Shown here in pieces: positions 1 to 8,428 of a stretch of 64,000 bases of DNA. Source of the stretch: Burkholderia sp. IMCC1007 (GTDB lineage Bacteria; Pseudomonadota; Gammaproteobacteria; Burkholderiales; Burkholderiaceae); the NCBI RefSeq assembly GCF_027257875.1, contig NZ_JAPVQY010000011.1, positions 62,001 to 126,000 on the forward strand, in the 5' to 3' direction. The notes under the pieces are model-generated. The model worked only from the letters and a program-made list of their open reading frames with translations. It made no database searches and had not been told where the DNA came from. Within the stretch, counting starts at the first letter, position 1. Each line of letters starts with the position of its first letter. The position numbers and the translations under genes were made by a program.

Positions 1-2
1 CG

Positions 3-155
3 GTGGCAGAAGCGCTGACGGAGGCCAGCATCAGTTGTAACGTCGTTGCCGCGGCTTTTCACGATCATATTTTTGTGCCGGTCGAGCGGGCGACGGATGC
101 GCTTGCGCAACTTGCCGGACTTCAGGTGCGCGCAGGGCAGGCTGCGGTGGGATGA
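3..155 (+). CDS. ACT-domain protein, C-terminal fragment (cut by window edge)
   Basis: An open frame enters from the left edge and stops with TGA at 153-155, giving 50 residues. It includes a run like AFHDHIFVPVERA near its middle, which resembles the C-terminal part of small ACT-domain proteins (DUF2241/ACT_3 type; usually about 130-140 aa). Such proteins are thought to bind amino acids or related small ligands. The start is outside the window. The 3' end faces the toxin-antitoxin genes, with a GC-rich hairpin between them. Confidence 0.55.
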   Translation: MAEALTEASISCNVVAAAFHDHIFVPVERATDALAQLAGLQVRAGQAAVG

Positions 156-171
156 ACGTTGCGGTCTGAAC

Positions 172-194
172 GTGACGCGCCGGCTGGCGCGTCA
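172..194. terminator. Hairpin between convergent genes
   Basis: A near-perfect inverted repeat (gtgacgcg, loop of about 7 bases, cgcgtcac) lies between the convergent ACT-domain fragment and the AbiEii-like gene. There is no T-run, so it may act as a weak or bidirectional terminator. Confidence 0.35.
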
Positions 195-204
195 CCCATC
201 GGCG

Positions 205-1095
205 TTACGCTGAACTGCAGCGAGAAAATTCCTGACGGAATGCGTCAAAGAGCTGGGAGATTCGCTCGGCTGATTCGCCACCGGGAATCCGCATGCGGCT
301 TGCCGTCATGTGAGTCAGTATCAGCGGTGATGGTTCGTCTAGGGCGAGAACTGCAAGAATCTGGTCACCCACGTCCGGCGTGGTGATACCTGCCATGTCC
401 CGGCCGAGGAGGGCGGCGCCGCTGATGTCGGGATCGTGGTCGTGTCGTTCGATCAGATCGAAATTGTCGTCGGCATACAATCGTTCGAGATTCCCCGCCT
501 CGCCGTACCAAGCCAGCAGAAACAGCAGATCGATCGCATCCTTGCGATCGATCGCGTGACGATCCTGCCAGGCGATTAACTTGAGCATCGCCTGGGAGGG
601 TAATGAGGCGACGGGGACCACGAGATCGGCGTCAATGCGAACGGGAACAGCCGCACGCAGTGCCTGTTCGAAGCCGGCGACATTCATTCGGACAGCCTGA
701 TCGGGCGGCCAGGCAATTTCGCCGCCTTCGTCGGCGATGCGCCCGAACGGAACGATGTCGAGCCAAGTGCGAGCGCCGGTATCGGGTGCCCGGTAGTGCA
801 AGCGGTGGGCCGCGTTACCTCGTTGCTCGAAGTGTCCGGACGCGACCAGCGTCAGCCTCAATGCTTCGTGTCCAGCCCAGCTCTCGATGGAAATGCCGAT
901 ATCGATGTCCGCGGTCGCGCGCGTCGGTTCAATGTCATGGACGTGTGTGAGCAGGATGTCGCGAGCGCTTGCCCCACCGACGAACCACAGGATGCCCTCG
1001 GCAGAGGCTGCCGCTGTCACTTCACGGAGGAGGGCAACCATTTCCGGTGGAAACGGGCGATGGGGGCACGGATCAAGAGGACAGATATTGTTCAC
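205..1095 (-). CDS. AbiEii-like nucleotidyltransferase toxin
   Basis: About 296 aa from the chosen GTG. It carries a nucleotidyltransferase signature: a GGASARD segment followed by an ADIDI acidic motif. This matches the AbiEii/AbiGii toxin family of type IV toxin-antitoxin systems, in which the toxin transfers nucleotides to cellular targets, probably tRNA. It lies directly downstream of an AbiEi-like antitoxin gene, as in known abiE operons. The start is uncertain: a TTG at 1140, the GTG at 1095 (overlapping the antitoxin stop by 23 bp) and an ATG at 1041 are all in frame, and no strong ribosome binding site decides it. The acidic motif lies well downstream of all three. Confidence 0.7.
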   Translation of the reverse strand: MNNICPLDPCPHRPFPPEMVALLREVTAAASAEGILWFVGGASARDILLTHVHDIEPTRATADIDIGISIESWAGHEALRLTLVASGHFEQRGNAAHRLHYRAPDTGARTWLDIVPFGRIADEGGEIAWPPDQAVRMNVAGFEQALRAAVPVRIDADLVVPVASLPSQAMLKLIAWQDRHAIDRKDAIDLLFLLAWYGEAGNLERLYADDNFDLIERHDHDPDISGAALLGRDMAGITTPDVGDQILAVLALDEPSPLILTHMTASRMRIPGGESAERISQLFDAFRQEFSRCSSA

Positions 1096-2098
1096 GCAGC
1101 AGGCGGGCCGTTTCGAGGTTGCGAGAGTCGCCACTCGCAACGAGATCTGCGTAGGCGAGCAATGGCGGGACGATGTTCTGGGGAAGCTCGGGTGCAGCCG
1201 CGAACTCGATCGGCGATTTCAGGAATTCGACATTTCCATCGCGATCAGGGCGCAGTCGCGCCTTTGCGATCCACTCTCGCGGCACCTGATCGGCGCAGTA
1301 TACGGTGAATGTGGCTGGTTTCAGGTATTCCGTGAGGATCGCCGCTGCAGGCTCACCGCCAAACCGACAACGGTCGGGAAGCTCGGGAACGTTTCGCCAC
1401 CAGTCGGGCACGTCCGTGCGGAAGCGTCCGAGCTGAAGCGTTCCACGCAAGAGCGTGGGGTACAGCGTCGTCCATTCGTCGATCATCCGACTTGCGTCCG
1501 TGAACTGCATACCGCGCCCGCTGGGACGTTCAACGAGATCCCGGCGGCCAAGCATTCCGTGAATCGCGTTCTGAACGGTTCCGTGACTGACGCCGGCGAC
1601 CTGAGCGATGTCGCGATAGGTGTTTTCCAGCAGCGACGGAACGGCGAGCAGGGCGAGGGCCACGCGCAGCGTCGACTTGGTCCAGGTCCGGCTCTGCGTC
1701 TGTTGGCTTTGATCCGGACGCGGGCGTCCAGACACAAGAATGACGTTATCGGCCAGAAGGATGCTGGCGTTGCCGGCGAGGTCAAGGGCATCGACCTGCA
1801 GTTCGCGGCACGCGTTGATCATATTGGGGGACAGATACGACGTCACGAGTAGTAGCCTTTCGGCCTTGCTGGGGGCAGCCTGTGCGCGGATGGCGGCAAG
1901 GGTGCCATAGCGGTCGATGGTCTGCTTGACGAGCGCGGGACGTTTGAAGCGACGTGTGCCAACGTGAAACTCCAGCACGGCATCCGCCCCGGACCTGGGT
2001 AGCGCTTTGCGAGGGTGGACGGCGATACCGGTCGCGTTGCCGAACGCGGTTGCGGCAGCTTCCACGAGGGAGGGCGGATCGTGATCGGGAGAGGGCAT
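1073..2098 (-). CDS. AbiEi-like antitoxin / transcriptional repressor
   Basis: 341 aa from ATG at 2098. A start further upstream is possible, but that extension is low-complexity and would run through the operator region. A central segment reads like a winged helix-turn-helix (DIAQVAGVSHGTVQNAIHGM), consistent with the AbiEi antitoxin family, whose members neutralise AbiEii and repress their own promoter. The gene is co-oriented with and overlaps the nucleotidyltransferase gene. Inverted repeats just upstream (2135-2231) are plausible self-binding sites. In this context the pair probably stabilises the element or gives abortive-infection protection. Confidence 0.72.
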   Translation of the reverse strand: MPSPDHDPPSLVEAAATAFGNATGIAVHPRKALPRSGADAVLEFHVGTRRFKRPALVKQTIDRYGTLAAIRAQAAPSKAERLLLVTSYLSPNMINACRELQVDALDLAGNASILLADNVILVSGRPRPDQSQQTQSRTWTKSTLRVALALLAVPSLLENTYRDIAQVAGVSHGTVQNAIHGMLGRRDLVERPSGRGMQFTDASRMIDEWTTLYPTLLRGTLQLGRFRTDVPDWWRNVPELPDRCRFGGEPAAAILTEYLKPATFTVYCADQVPREWIAKARLRPDRDGNVEFLKSPIEFAAAPELPQNIVPPLLAYADLVASGDSRNLETARLLREQYLSS

Positions 2099-2134
2099 GG
2101 CACGTCCATGGTTTGTCCAATAAATTGAATTGTA

Positions 2135-2231
2135 CACGTTACGTGGACGGCACAAAATTGTAGACGAATGAGACGGTTGTCCAAAATATGGTTATGTCCA
2201 CGTAACGTGAACATCACCATATTTTGGACAA
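2135..2231. promoter_or_regulatory. Nested inverted repeats, candidate operator of the abiE-like operon
   Basis: A 14-mer, cacgttacgtggac, at 2135-2148 recurs as an exact reverse complement at 2196-2209. The second copy is itself embedded between perfect 16-bp inverted arms at 2177-2192 (ttgtccaaaatatggt) and 2216-2231. The array sits immediately upstream of the antitoxin start. AbiEi proteins are known to bind inverted repeats in their own promoter, so this is the expected place for autoregulation. Binding itself is inferred. Confidence 0.65.
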
Positions 2232-2318
2232 GACTGATGTGCGATCCGATGATCCCCGCGAGGAACGTAGAAGGTCGATGTCCGTCTTGCCCGGCGACTG
2301 CGGGATCGGGTGCGGGCG

Positions 2319-2789
2319 CTATTTCTCCCGGGAGCCGTGATTGACGTCGCCGCTTACAGGGTCGACGCCTCGGCGCGGGCTGACGGCATTTTCCTGGGAC
2401 GGCCGGGCTGCCCCGAAGTGCGCCATCCGAGGTGGACCGCCTGGCTCGGCTCGAACAGCACGTGCCTGCCAGCCTGCAGCGCGAAACACCAGTGCGTTTT
2501 CCATGTGGTCGACGACGGTATAGGGAGGGTCGGGATGCCAGTGCAGGAGCACGAGCCCACCCGGTGTGTCGGCGAAAACGGCGGGGACGTGTTTCGGATC
2601 GACGAATTGCAGATAGATCTTCTGTCCGTCGTCGAACACCTGGTATGGCTCGATTTCGGCGGCACCGGTCAGACGCCAGTCGAAGTCGTAGGCCGGTCCC
2701 GTCACGACCGGCGGTTCGGCGTAGGCCGACTGCAGCAGGCAGCTGGCGAGCAGGACGGGCACGGAAAGCAGGGTGGTCGCATGTTTCAT
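2319..2789 (-). CDS. Small secreted VirB9-C-terminal-domain-like protein
   Basis: 156 aa with a clear signal peptide (Lys-His start, hydrophobic stretch, cleavage near AYA). The mature N-terminal part (FDWRLTGAAEIEP, VFDDG, YLQF) closely parallels the C-terminal domain of the VirB9 protein encoded at 4138-5166 (FDYRIEGDAPFAP, VFDDGR, YLQF). It therefore looks like a stand-alone VirB9 C-terminal-domain paralogue exported to the periplasm. It is the last gene of the leftward secretion operon and overlaps the virB10-like stop by 4 bp. The C-terminal 50 residues are unlike VirB9. A role at the outer-membrane core complex, perhaps replacing VirB7, is a guess. Confidence 0.65.
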   Translation of the reverse strand: MKHATTLLSVPVLLASCLLQSAYAEPPVVTGPAYDFDWRLTGAAEIEPYQVFDDGQKIYLQFVDPKHVPAVFADTPGGLVLLHWHPDPPYTVVDHMENALVFRAAGWQARAVRAEPGGPPRMAHFGAARPSQENAVSPRRGVDPVSGDVNHGSREK

Positions 2790-4141
2790 CGATGGCAGCT
2801 CCCGTCAGTGACGCCGGGTGGCAGCATCATGTCTCGCTGCGTGATGAATGTGATGCGTTGACCCGGCTCCAGCCTGAGCGTCGGCTGGATATTCATGTTG
2901 CGCTGGAGGATGGTTTGCGTCGTCTGCGACAGTGATTGCGCAGCGGCCGACGAGAGGTCCGTCGCCACGCCGCCGTTGACGTTGATCGTCGTACCGTTCG
3001 ACTGGCTCCGATTGTGGCCGATCCAGGCGGCGACGCCGGCGATCAGGAAGGTCGAACCGAAGATCCTGAAGAAGTGGTTGTTGACGTCGGCACTCACGCC
3101 TGCGTCGCCATCGGGGTCGTCGCCCGTCAGTCCGTCGAGTCGCATCGTCGCGTGGCGGAAGATGATCCGAGTGGCGGCCATCAGCATCAAGTCCTGGCCG
3201 ATCGCCACATCGTTGTTGGTTCGGCCGAGAATGCGCGTGCCCTTCGGGATGAGCTTGCAGCTGCCGTCAATGCTGTCATAGATGTCGCGGTCGACCATTG
3301 CGCGAAATGTGCCGGGCATATCGCTTTTCGCGCCCTGCAGGATGACCGTGGGAATGGGCGTGCCGCCCATGACCATCCAGGGCGAGTCGATCGGTACAGG
3401 AACGAGCGGCTTTTCGTCGTCCGCCGCGTTCGACTGCTGTTTCAGCCAGTCGGCGTTGCGTCTGGTATTGGTGGTTGCAGCGCTTGTCGGCGGCGTCATC
3501 GTCAACCCTGTTGCCGGATCGCCTTCGCTACCGGGATGCACAGCGGCTATCGAAAGCGCATCGCGATTTTCGAGGCTACCGGCCATGCGATCAAGCGCTG
3601 GGCCGCTACCGTTCTGGTCCGATGTCCGGCTGGCACTACCCGCCGTATCTTCGTACGCGACAAGCGACTGGCTTTGCATCGCTTCGATCTGGCGTTGCAA
3701 CGCGAGCCGGTCTGCATCGCTCGCTGATGACTTCTGTCCGGGCGTGCGATATCCACCGGGCAGTGGGCCGGCGTCGTCGCCAGGCGCGCCTTTTGGGATG
3801 CCGTCGAGCGGTGTGCCACCCAGTGGTGCGCTGGGCGCCGACGCGGCGCTTGCCGCGCGGGCCAGTGCGAGATTGTGCTGATCCTCGAGGCGCGTGCGCA
3901 ATGCGTCGGCCGAGGCCTTCGGCTGCCGCGCTTCGGCCTCGAGCTGTTCGCGCTGGCGCCGCTCCGCAGCGGTCTCGTGAGGATGGGATAGCGCGCGCAC
4001 AAGTACGATTGCGAGCAGCGCGGAGAAGAGGGCGATCACCAGCAGTTTCGCGAGGTTGCGGCGAATGCGCGTCAGCCGCGGTGGCTCGGGGGTGAGCGGG
4101 GGCGGCCTGTGACCGTTATGTTGCGGGGCGGCCATGATCAC
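2786..4141 (-). CDS. virB10: VirB10/TrbI-family type IV secretion protein
   Basis: 451 aa. A cytoplasmic proline-rich N-terminus and one membrane segment (about residues 32-51) are followed by a long variable Ala/Pro/Ser linker. The conserved C-terminal TrbI domain begins near the PTVILQGAKSDMPG segment and runs through the IDGSCKLIPKGTRILG motif. VirB10 bridges inner and outer membranes and forms the core channel with VirB7 and VirB9. The GTG start overlaps the virB9 stop (GTGA); an ATG two codons later (4135) is the alternative. A hydrophobic segment near FLIAGVAAWIG should correspond to the outer-membrane antenna. Confidence 0.9.
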   Translation of the reverse strand: MIMAAPQHNGHRPPPLTPEPPRLTRIRRNLAKLLVIALFSALLAIVLVRALSHPHETAAERRQREQLEAEARQPKASADALRTRLEDQHNLALARAASAASAPSAPLGGTPLDGIPKGAPGDDAGPLPGGYRTPGQKSSASDADRLALQRQIEAMQSQSLVAYEDTAGSASRTSDQNGSGPALDRMAGSLENRDALSIAAVHPGSEGDPATGLTMTPPTSAATTNTRRNADWLKQQSNAADDEKPLVPVPIDSPWMVMGGTPIPTVILQGAKSDMPGTFRAMVDRDIYDSIDGSCKLIPKGTRILGRTNNDVAIGQDLMLMAATRIIFRHATMRLDGLTGDDPDGDAGVSADVNNHFFRIFGSTFLIAGVAAWIGHNRSQSNGTTINVNGGVATDLSSAAAQSLSQTTQTILQRNMNIQPTLRLEPGQRITFITQRDMMLPPGVTDGSCHR

Positions 4142-5166
4142 GGATTCCCGTAGACGTTCTTCGTATGCGCGGCGTCGCAGCCGAACAGTCCGCAGCCTTT
4201 GCCCCGACCGTTGAAGATCCGTACTTCCTGCCTGCCTCGCTTGAGCAGCAACCCATAGGTCGCCGTCTGCTGCACCTCGTAGAAGTCGTTGCCCAGCGGA
4301 ATGAAACTGGCGATTTCGGCTTCGCCCCTGTCGTCCATCAACAGGATTGCGGGCAACTGTGCCTGATGCGGGAACTGGAGATACGTGAACCGTCCGTCGT
4401 CGAAAACGATCACGGGCGCGAACGGCGCATCGCCTTCGATGCGGTAATCGAAATTCGCGTGGTCGAGCGCAATGTGAGGACTGCCAGGGGAGGACGGTGA
4501 TGATGACGATCCGCCCGCCGACGAGGCGTCCTCCCCATTGCGCCCGTCTATATGCGGTACGTTGCCCGGGTATTCGATGCCGAACGGGGACGTCTGACCG
4601 GCCGAAGCCTGAGCATCGGTGTCCAGGTAATGCCAGGAAACCCGCTGATACGCTTTGCCGTCAGCGGACGAGCGCAGGTCCAGCTCATAACGCCGACGGG
4701 ATGTAATGATCGTCGCGGCATTCTCAAGACCGGGCAGACGCGCCTCGATAAAGACGTCGCGCTTCGTGAGTGCCGTATGTTCGAGCCAGCGCTTGCCGGT
4801 GTCGGACAGATAAACGCCGACCACTTCCTCGTCTGGCGCGAACACCAGATGCGTTTCCTGACTGGTCCGCACGAGGATCGGGTACAGATAGTCCGGGTCG
4901 TAGTCGTAGACAACGAGCGACGTGGCGTCAGGCGACGGATACGGTCCATTGATCGGCAAGCGCGGTGCAGAGCGTCGCTGACTGCGCGTGGATGAAGTTA
5001 CTGGTTGCGAGATGTCGGTTTCAGTGTGCTTGCGCACCACGAAGGGGGCGCTGGCCGGCAGCGGTGACGATAGAACCGGTGACGACGCAGCGGATTGCCC
5101 GTATGCGGTTGCAACGCTCGCAGCACAGAGCATCGCAAGACACGTTGCGCATGCAATGACGTTCAT
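4138..5166 (-). CDS. virB9: VirB9/TrbG-family type IV secretion protein
   Basis: 342 aa from ATG at 5166, which overlaps the virB8-like stop by 4 bp and opens a typical signal peptide (MNVIACATCLAMLCAAS). The frame stays open further upstream, but that part is antisense-like noise over virB8. An N-terminal beta-rich domain, a Ser/Gly-rich linker (about residues 208-225) and the C-terminal VirB9 domain (VFDDGRFTYLQF) are in the expected order. It forms the outer-membrane-associated layer of the channel with VirB10. Confidence 0.9.
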   Translation of the reverse strand: MNVIACATCLAMLCAASVATAYGQSAASSPVLSSPLPASAPFVVRKHTETDISQPVTSSTRSQRRSAPRLPINGPYPSPDATSLVVYDYDPDYLYPILVRTSQETHLVFAPDEEVVGVYLSDTGKRWLEHTALTKRDVFIEARLPGLENAATIITSRRRYELDLRSSADGKAYQRVSWHYLDTDAQASAGQTSPFGIEYPGNVPHIDGRNGEDASSAGGSSSSPSSPGSPHIALDHANFDYRIEGDAPFAPVIVFDDGRFTYLQFPHQAQLPAILLMDDRGEAEIASFIPLGNDFYEVQQTATYGLLLKRGRQEVRIFNGRGKGCGLFGCDAAHTKNVYGNP

Positions 5167-5906
5167 GGATTCGCTCCGGGATTGACGCCGAGGTAGGGCG
5201 TGATGCTGAAGTGGGTGATGCGCAGCCCGATCGGGTTGTCCTTCTCTTCGCCGGGCTTTAGCGTCTCTGGAGCAAGCAGGAAACTGATCGTGAGCAACAT
5301 CTGTTTCGGTCGCGACGGCTTGCCGTTCACGCTTTCGATCAGCGTGAAGATTAGATAGGCGAGTTGGCCGTCGGGCGAGAACGACGTCGAGTTTTCGATG
5401 AACTCGCGCGTAAGACCGGGTGTCTGCACCACGCGCTGGGCGACCGGATCGGTTACTGTGACGTAGGTTTCGAGCTCCCGTGTGGCCGCGCCCGACGTCC
5501 ACCCGACCGCAGCGGGGATCTGGTGCGTGAGCGTGTCCTGGCTGTCGGCCTCGATTGTGAAGACGCGCGAGGCCCATTTGACGAGGAAATAGCGCCTGTT
5601 CGCCGCGGAGGCCGAATACGTTTCGGCGTAGCGATCGGACACCCACACCGCCCCGGTTTTCTCGTCATGTTCGACGAAATAGGGGCGCGGGCCGCTGTGC
5701 GCGCTTTGGACGATCAGGGCGGTGCACTCCCCGGCGGCGATAAGAGCAAAGACCAGTGCGGCCTTGATGGCGAGTCGCTTTTCCCAGACAGGGCGCTGGA
5801 ACGCCGTGAACCACGCGGCGACCCCTTCACCGGTGTTCGGCGGGGCCGGGAGATCGGCACCGGATGTCACAGTGCGCGGCGAAAGCGATGGTTGTTCTTC
5901 GTGCAT
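5163..5906 (-). CDS. virB8: VirB8/TrbF-family inner-membrane assembly protein
   Basis: 247 aa with a short cytoplasmic N-terminus, one membrane helix (about residues 46-67) and a periplasmic NTF2-like domain typical of VirB8. VirB8 nucleates assembly of the secretion apparatus. It lies between virB6 and virB9 on the same strand, although a small opposite-strand gene separates it from virB6. Confidence 0.85.
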   Translation of the reverse strand: MHEEQPSLSPRTVTSGADLPAPPNTGEGVAAWFTAFQRPVWEKRLAIKAALVFALIAAGECTALIVQSAHSGPRPYFVEHDEKTGAVWVSDRYAETYSASAANRRYFLVKWASRVFTIEADSQDTLTHQIPAAVGWTSGAATRELETYVTVTDPVAQRVVQTPGLTREFIENSTSFSPDGQLAYLIFTLIESVNGKPSRPKQMLLTISFLLAPETLKPGEEKDNPIGLRITHFSITPYLGVNPGANP

Positions 5907-5981
5907 CGCTTACGCTCCTGCACAGGTCCGCGCCTGCGGTGCTACACTGAACCCCAGTTCACCTGCTGCAAGGGTGCAGCC

Positions 5982-6254
5982 ATGGCCAGACTCAAAATCA
6001 TCCTGCTGTATTTCGTAGTGCCGATTCTCATATTCGCGGCGTTCGTCCTGTACCAGGTCGGCGCGCAGCATTTCGGCGTCGCGATGCTGCTCGCGGGCGC
6101 GGTCGTATTCCTGATCTGGTCGTGGGTCAGCACGACACCGAAACAGATGAACGACTCGCTCCGCGATGCAGAAGACGGGCGCAGGCAGGCTGATGCTTAC
6201 TGGAGTTCGATCAATTCGATTCGCGAGTTTGAGCAGCGACAGCATCGTCGGTAA
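5982..6254 (+). CDS. Small two-helix membrane protein on the strand opposite the secretion operon
   Basis: 90 aa from an ATG with a purine-rich site (aaggg) about 8 bases upstream. Two hydrophobic segments (about residues 4-25 and 33-50) are followed by a charged tail ending REFEQRQHRR. It occupies the gap between virB6 and virB8 but is read rightwards, against the surrounding operon. I do not recognise the family. A small membrane protein in this location could be an entry-exclusion or regulatory protein, but nothing in the sequence proves it. Confidence 0.5.
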   Translation: MARLKIILLYFVVPILIFAAFVLYQVGAQHFGVAMLLAGAVVFLIWSWVSTTPKQMNDSLRDAEDGRRQADAYWSSINSIREFEQRQHRR

Positions 6255-6260
6255 CCTCCA

Positions 6261-7289
6261 TTACTGCAGTATCTTCGGGGTAATCCGCCTTCCGATTGCC
6301 CCCTTGCCAAATCCACCAAGACCGCCCGCACCACCACCAGATACCAGTCCTTTTGCGATATCCGGTACCTGCCACATCATGTACGCACCGACGCCGCAGA
6401 CGAACGCGAGCGCCAGCATCGCCAGGTAATTCGTTGCGTAATACGCATCACTATTGGTGCCGCTTTGTGTTGCAGTCTGTTGAACGAGACTCTGAATGCC
6501 AGGCAGGGCGCCGCTCTCGACGATCGCCATCATCAGCCACGCGATGACCTTATATAGACCCGCGGAGACCGTGAACTTGAGCCATCCGTCGAACAGGAAT
6601 TCGCCAGCGGACAGCACATACCAGGGAATCAGCACGGGCCCCAGACAGAAGGCGATGTCGAGCAGGAACGAGCCGAACTGCACGACCACGACAAAGATCA
6701 GCGTCATCAGCACGATCGCGACGATCGCGAGTGCCTTGGCGAGGAATGAGAGCAGGACCAGCGGCAGGTTCCTGATGAGCGTCCAGATCGAACTCAGGCC
6801 GGCGGAGTCCGGACCGTTGTCGCTAGCCGCACCACACTCCTGATGTTCGCTATTGGGGATCACGACACCGTCTGGGGTGACGTCTGGTACTTCCTGACAG
6901 ACCTGTGCCGCTTGGGTGCGCGCCCCCTGCATGATGGTCGACGCGGCATTGACGAGCGCGCGTAGCAGGTCGCCCGGATTGCCTTCGCCACCCGACACGC
7001 GTGAGGCCATCGTCTGCATGTTGTCGACGAAATAGCTGTGAACGGTCCCGCTCCAGGCCGTGAGCATCACGAGGATGACGGCGCACTTGATCAGGTGGCG
7101 GAACTGGTTCGCGAAGAAACCCGGGAAGTCGCCTTCAAGCAGCCACAGAAACACGTGCCATGTCGCGATGATCAGTCCGAGGGCCGCAAGCAGATCGAGA
7201 CCGTCGGACACGAACAGCGTCTGCAGGCTCGTTCCCTTCGCCTGCATGACCGTGAACAGCGCGTTCAGTACCGAGATGACGTCGTTCAT
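6261..7289 (-). CDS. virB6: VirB6/TrbL-family polytopic membrane protein
   Basis: 342 aa with several membrane segments: an N-terminal pair around residues 30-50 and 65-85, then a cluster from about residue 180 to 300. There is a Gly-rich C-terminus. The conserved central block (FGSFLLDIAFCLGPVLIPWY) is typical of VirB6/TrbL. VirB6 forms part of the inner-membrane channel. Confidence 0.85.
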   Translation of the reverse strand: MNDVISVLNALFTVMQAKGTSLQTLFVSDGLDLLAALGLIIATWHVFLWLLEGDFPGFFANQFRHLIKCAVILVMLTAWSGTVHSYFVDNMQTMASRVSGGEGNPGDLLRALVNAASTIMQGARTQAAQVCQEVPDVTPDGVVIPNSEHQECGAASDNGPDSAGLSSIWTLIRNLPLVLLSFLAKALAIVAIVLMTLIFVVVVQFGSFLLDIAFCLGPVLIPWYVLSAGEFLFDGWLKFTVSAGLYKVIAWLMMAIVESGALPGIQSLVQQTATQSGTNSDAYYATNYLAMLALAFVCGVGAYMMWQVPDIAKGLVSGGGAGGLGGFGKGAIGRRITPKILQ

Positions 7290-7318
7290 GACTCAGATCC
7301 CACACATTGCGCAAGCGC

Positions 7319-7603
7319 TTATCGCAGCCCACCTGCGACGCGCACCAGTGCCAGCAGGGCAGCGAGCGGCAGGGCAATCCAGCCGGCCGCAAAGACCTGC
7401 GGGCTGTCAACCTGTACGATCAGCAGGCCTGTGAGCAACGACAGACGCACGTTGCGCGTAATCCGCCGGTCGAACTTCCACTGAACCGCGCGTTCGTCAT
7501 CGGGCCGCCGGCGGCGCAACCGGTAAGCACGAAGGTTCATCAGAACGACCCGCAGTTCGGCGGGCGTTCTGCACAGCGAGCGGATCAGCCAGCGCAGCAG
7601 CAC
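7319..7603 (-). CDS. Small membrane protein in the secretion operon
   Basis: 94 aa. The N-terminal half is strongly basic (an RLRRRRPDD stretch) and two hydrophobic segments follow in the C-terminal half. It lies between the virB5-like and virB6-like genes with gaps of 15 and 29 bp, so it is probably co-transcribed with them. The position matches that of VirB7/entry-exclusion-type small genes in some operons, but there is no lipobox and I cannot assign it. Confidence 0.5.
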   Translation of the reverse strand: MLLRWLIRSLCRTPAELRVVLMNLRAYRLRRRRPDDERAVQWKFDRRITRNVRLSLLTGLLIVQVDSPQVFAAGWIALPLAALLALVRVAGGLR

Positions 7604-7618
7604 AATCGGCCTCCGGGA

Positions 7619-8428
7619 TCACGGGTCCTGCAGCAGGTCGAAATCCGGGGCGCCCAGCGTCGTCTGCTGTTCCTGCTGGTTGATCTGTCCCATCGCGGCC
7701 GCACGGGCGGCCGCGAGTTGCGCCGCATTGCCCTGGGCCTGCGCCTGGGCGGCGCGGTCCTGCATTTGCTGCGCGACCTGACGCTGCATAAGCGCATGCA
7801 GGTCGACCATCTCGCCCGCGAGCACATTCGACTGCTGGTTGAGCATCTGCAAACCCTGCACAGCGCCTCCGACGTTCGGAATCTGCGACTGGATTTCCTG
7901 CAGGTTCTGCGCGCGGGCGGCCAGCGTGTCGAGGTTCTGCATGTCCTGGGTCAACTGCTGCTGATAGATCCCGCCACGCGTCGACGCGAGCGAGGTATAG
8001 GCGGATAGCCACTGCGCGGGCGACATGCCGGTCGTGTTCATCTCGGCGAGGCTGCGTCCGAACAGCCCGTTCGTGGCGGTGGAGGCCTGTTGCAACTGCG
8101 TGATGGCGGTCGACAGCGACTGGAAGCTGGCGATCTGCGTGCGGTACGGCGCAATTGTCTGGTCGATCAGGGACGCAGGTACCTGTTTCAGGTTCTGGAC
8201 CATCGTCACGTACTGCTGCAGGCGCGTGATCTGCGCCTGGACATTCTGTTCGACCATCTGCGCCTGCTGTGCGACGGACGAGGCGAGTTCAGCATGGTTC
8301 ATCAATTGCGTGATCTCGGTCGCGCCGCCCGTCATCCCGCCTCCTGCCCACGCCGCGCTGGCGAGCAGTAGACCGGCCGCGAGCATCGCGCCGATGCGGA
8401 CCACGAGGGCAACGGTGGGGTTACGCAT
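7619..8428 (-). CDS. virB5: VirB5/TrbJ-family pilus-associated protein
   Basis: 269 aa from ATG at 8428, chosen because a strong ribosome binding site (ggaggt) precedes it and it opens a signal peptide ending near AWA. The mature protein is Gln/Ala-rich and mostly helical with coiled-coil character, as in TrbJ/VirB5. These proteins localise to the pilus tip and mediate contact with recipients. It overlaps the virB4 stop by 8 bp. Confidence 0.82.
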   Translation of the reverse strand: MRNPTVALVVRIGAMLAAGLLLASAAWAGGGMTGGATEITQLMNHAELASSVAQQAQMVEQNVQAQITRLQQYVTMVQNLKQVPASLIDQTIAPYRTQIASFQSLSTAITQLQQASTATNGLFGRSLAEMNTTGMSPAQWLSAYTSLASTRGGIYQQQLTQDMQNLDTLAARAQNLQEIQSQIPNVGGAVQGLQMLNQQSNVLAGEMVDLHALMQRQVAQQMQDRAAQAQAQGNAAQLAAARAAAMGQINQQEQQTTLGAPDFDLLQDP

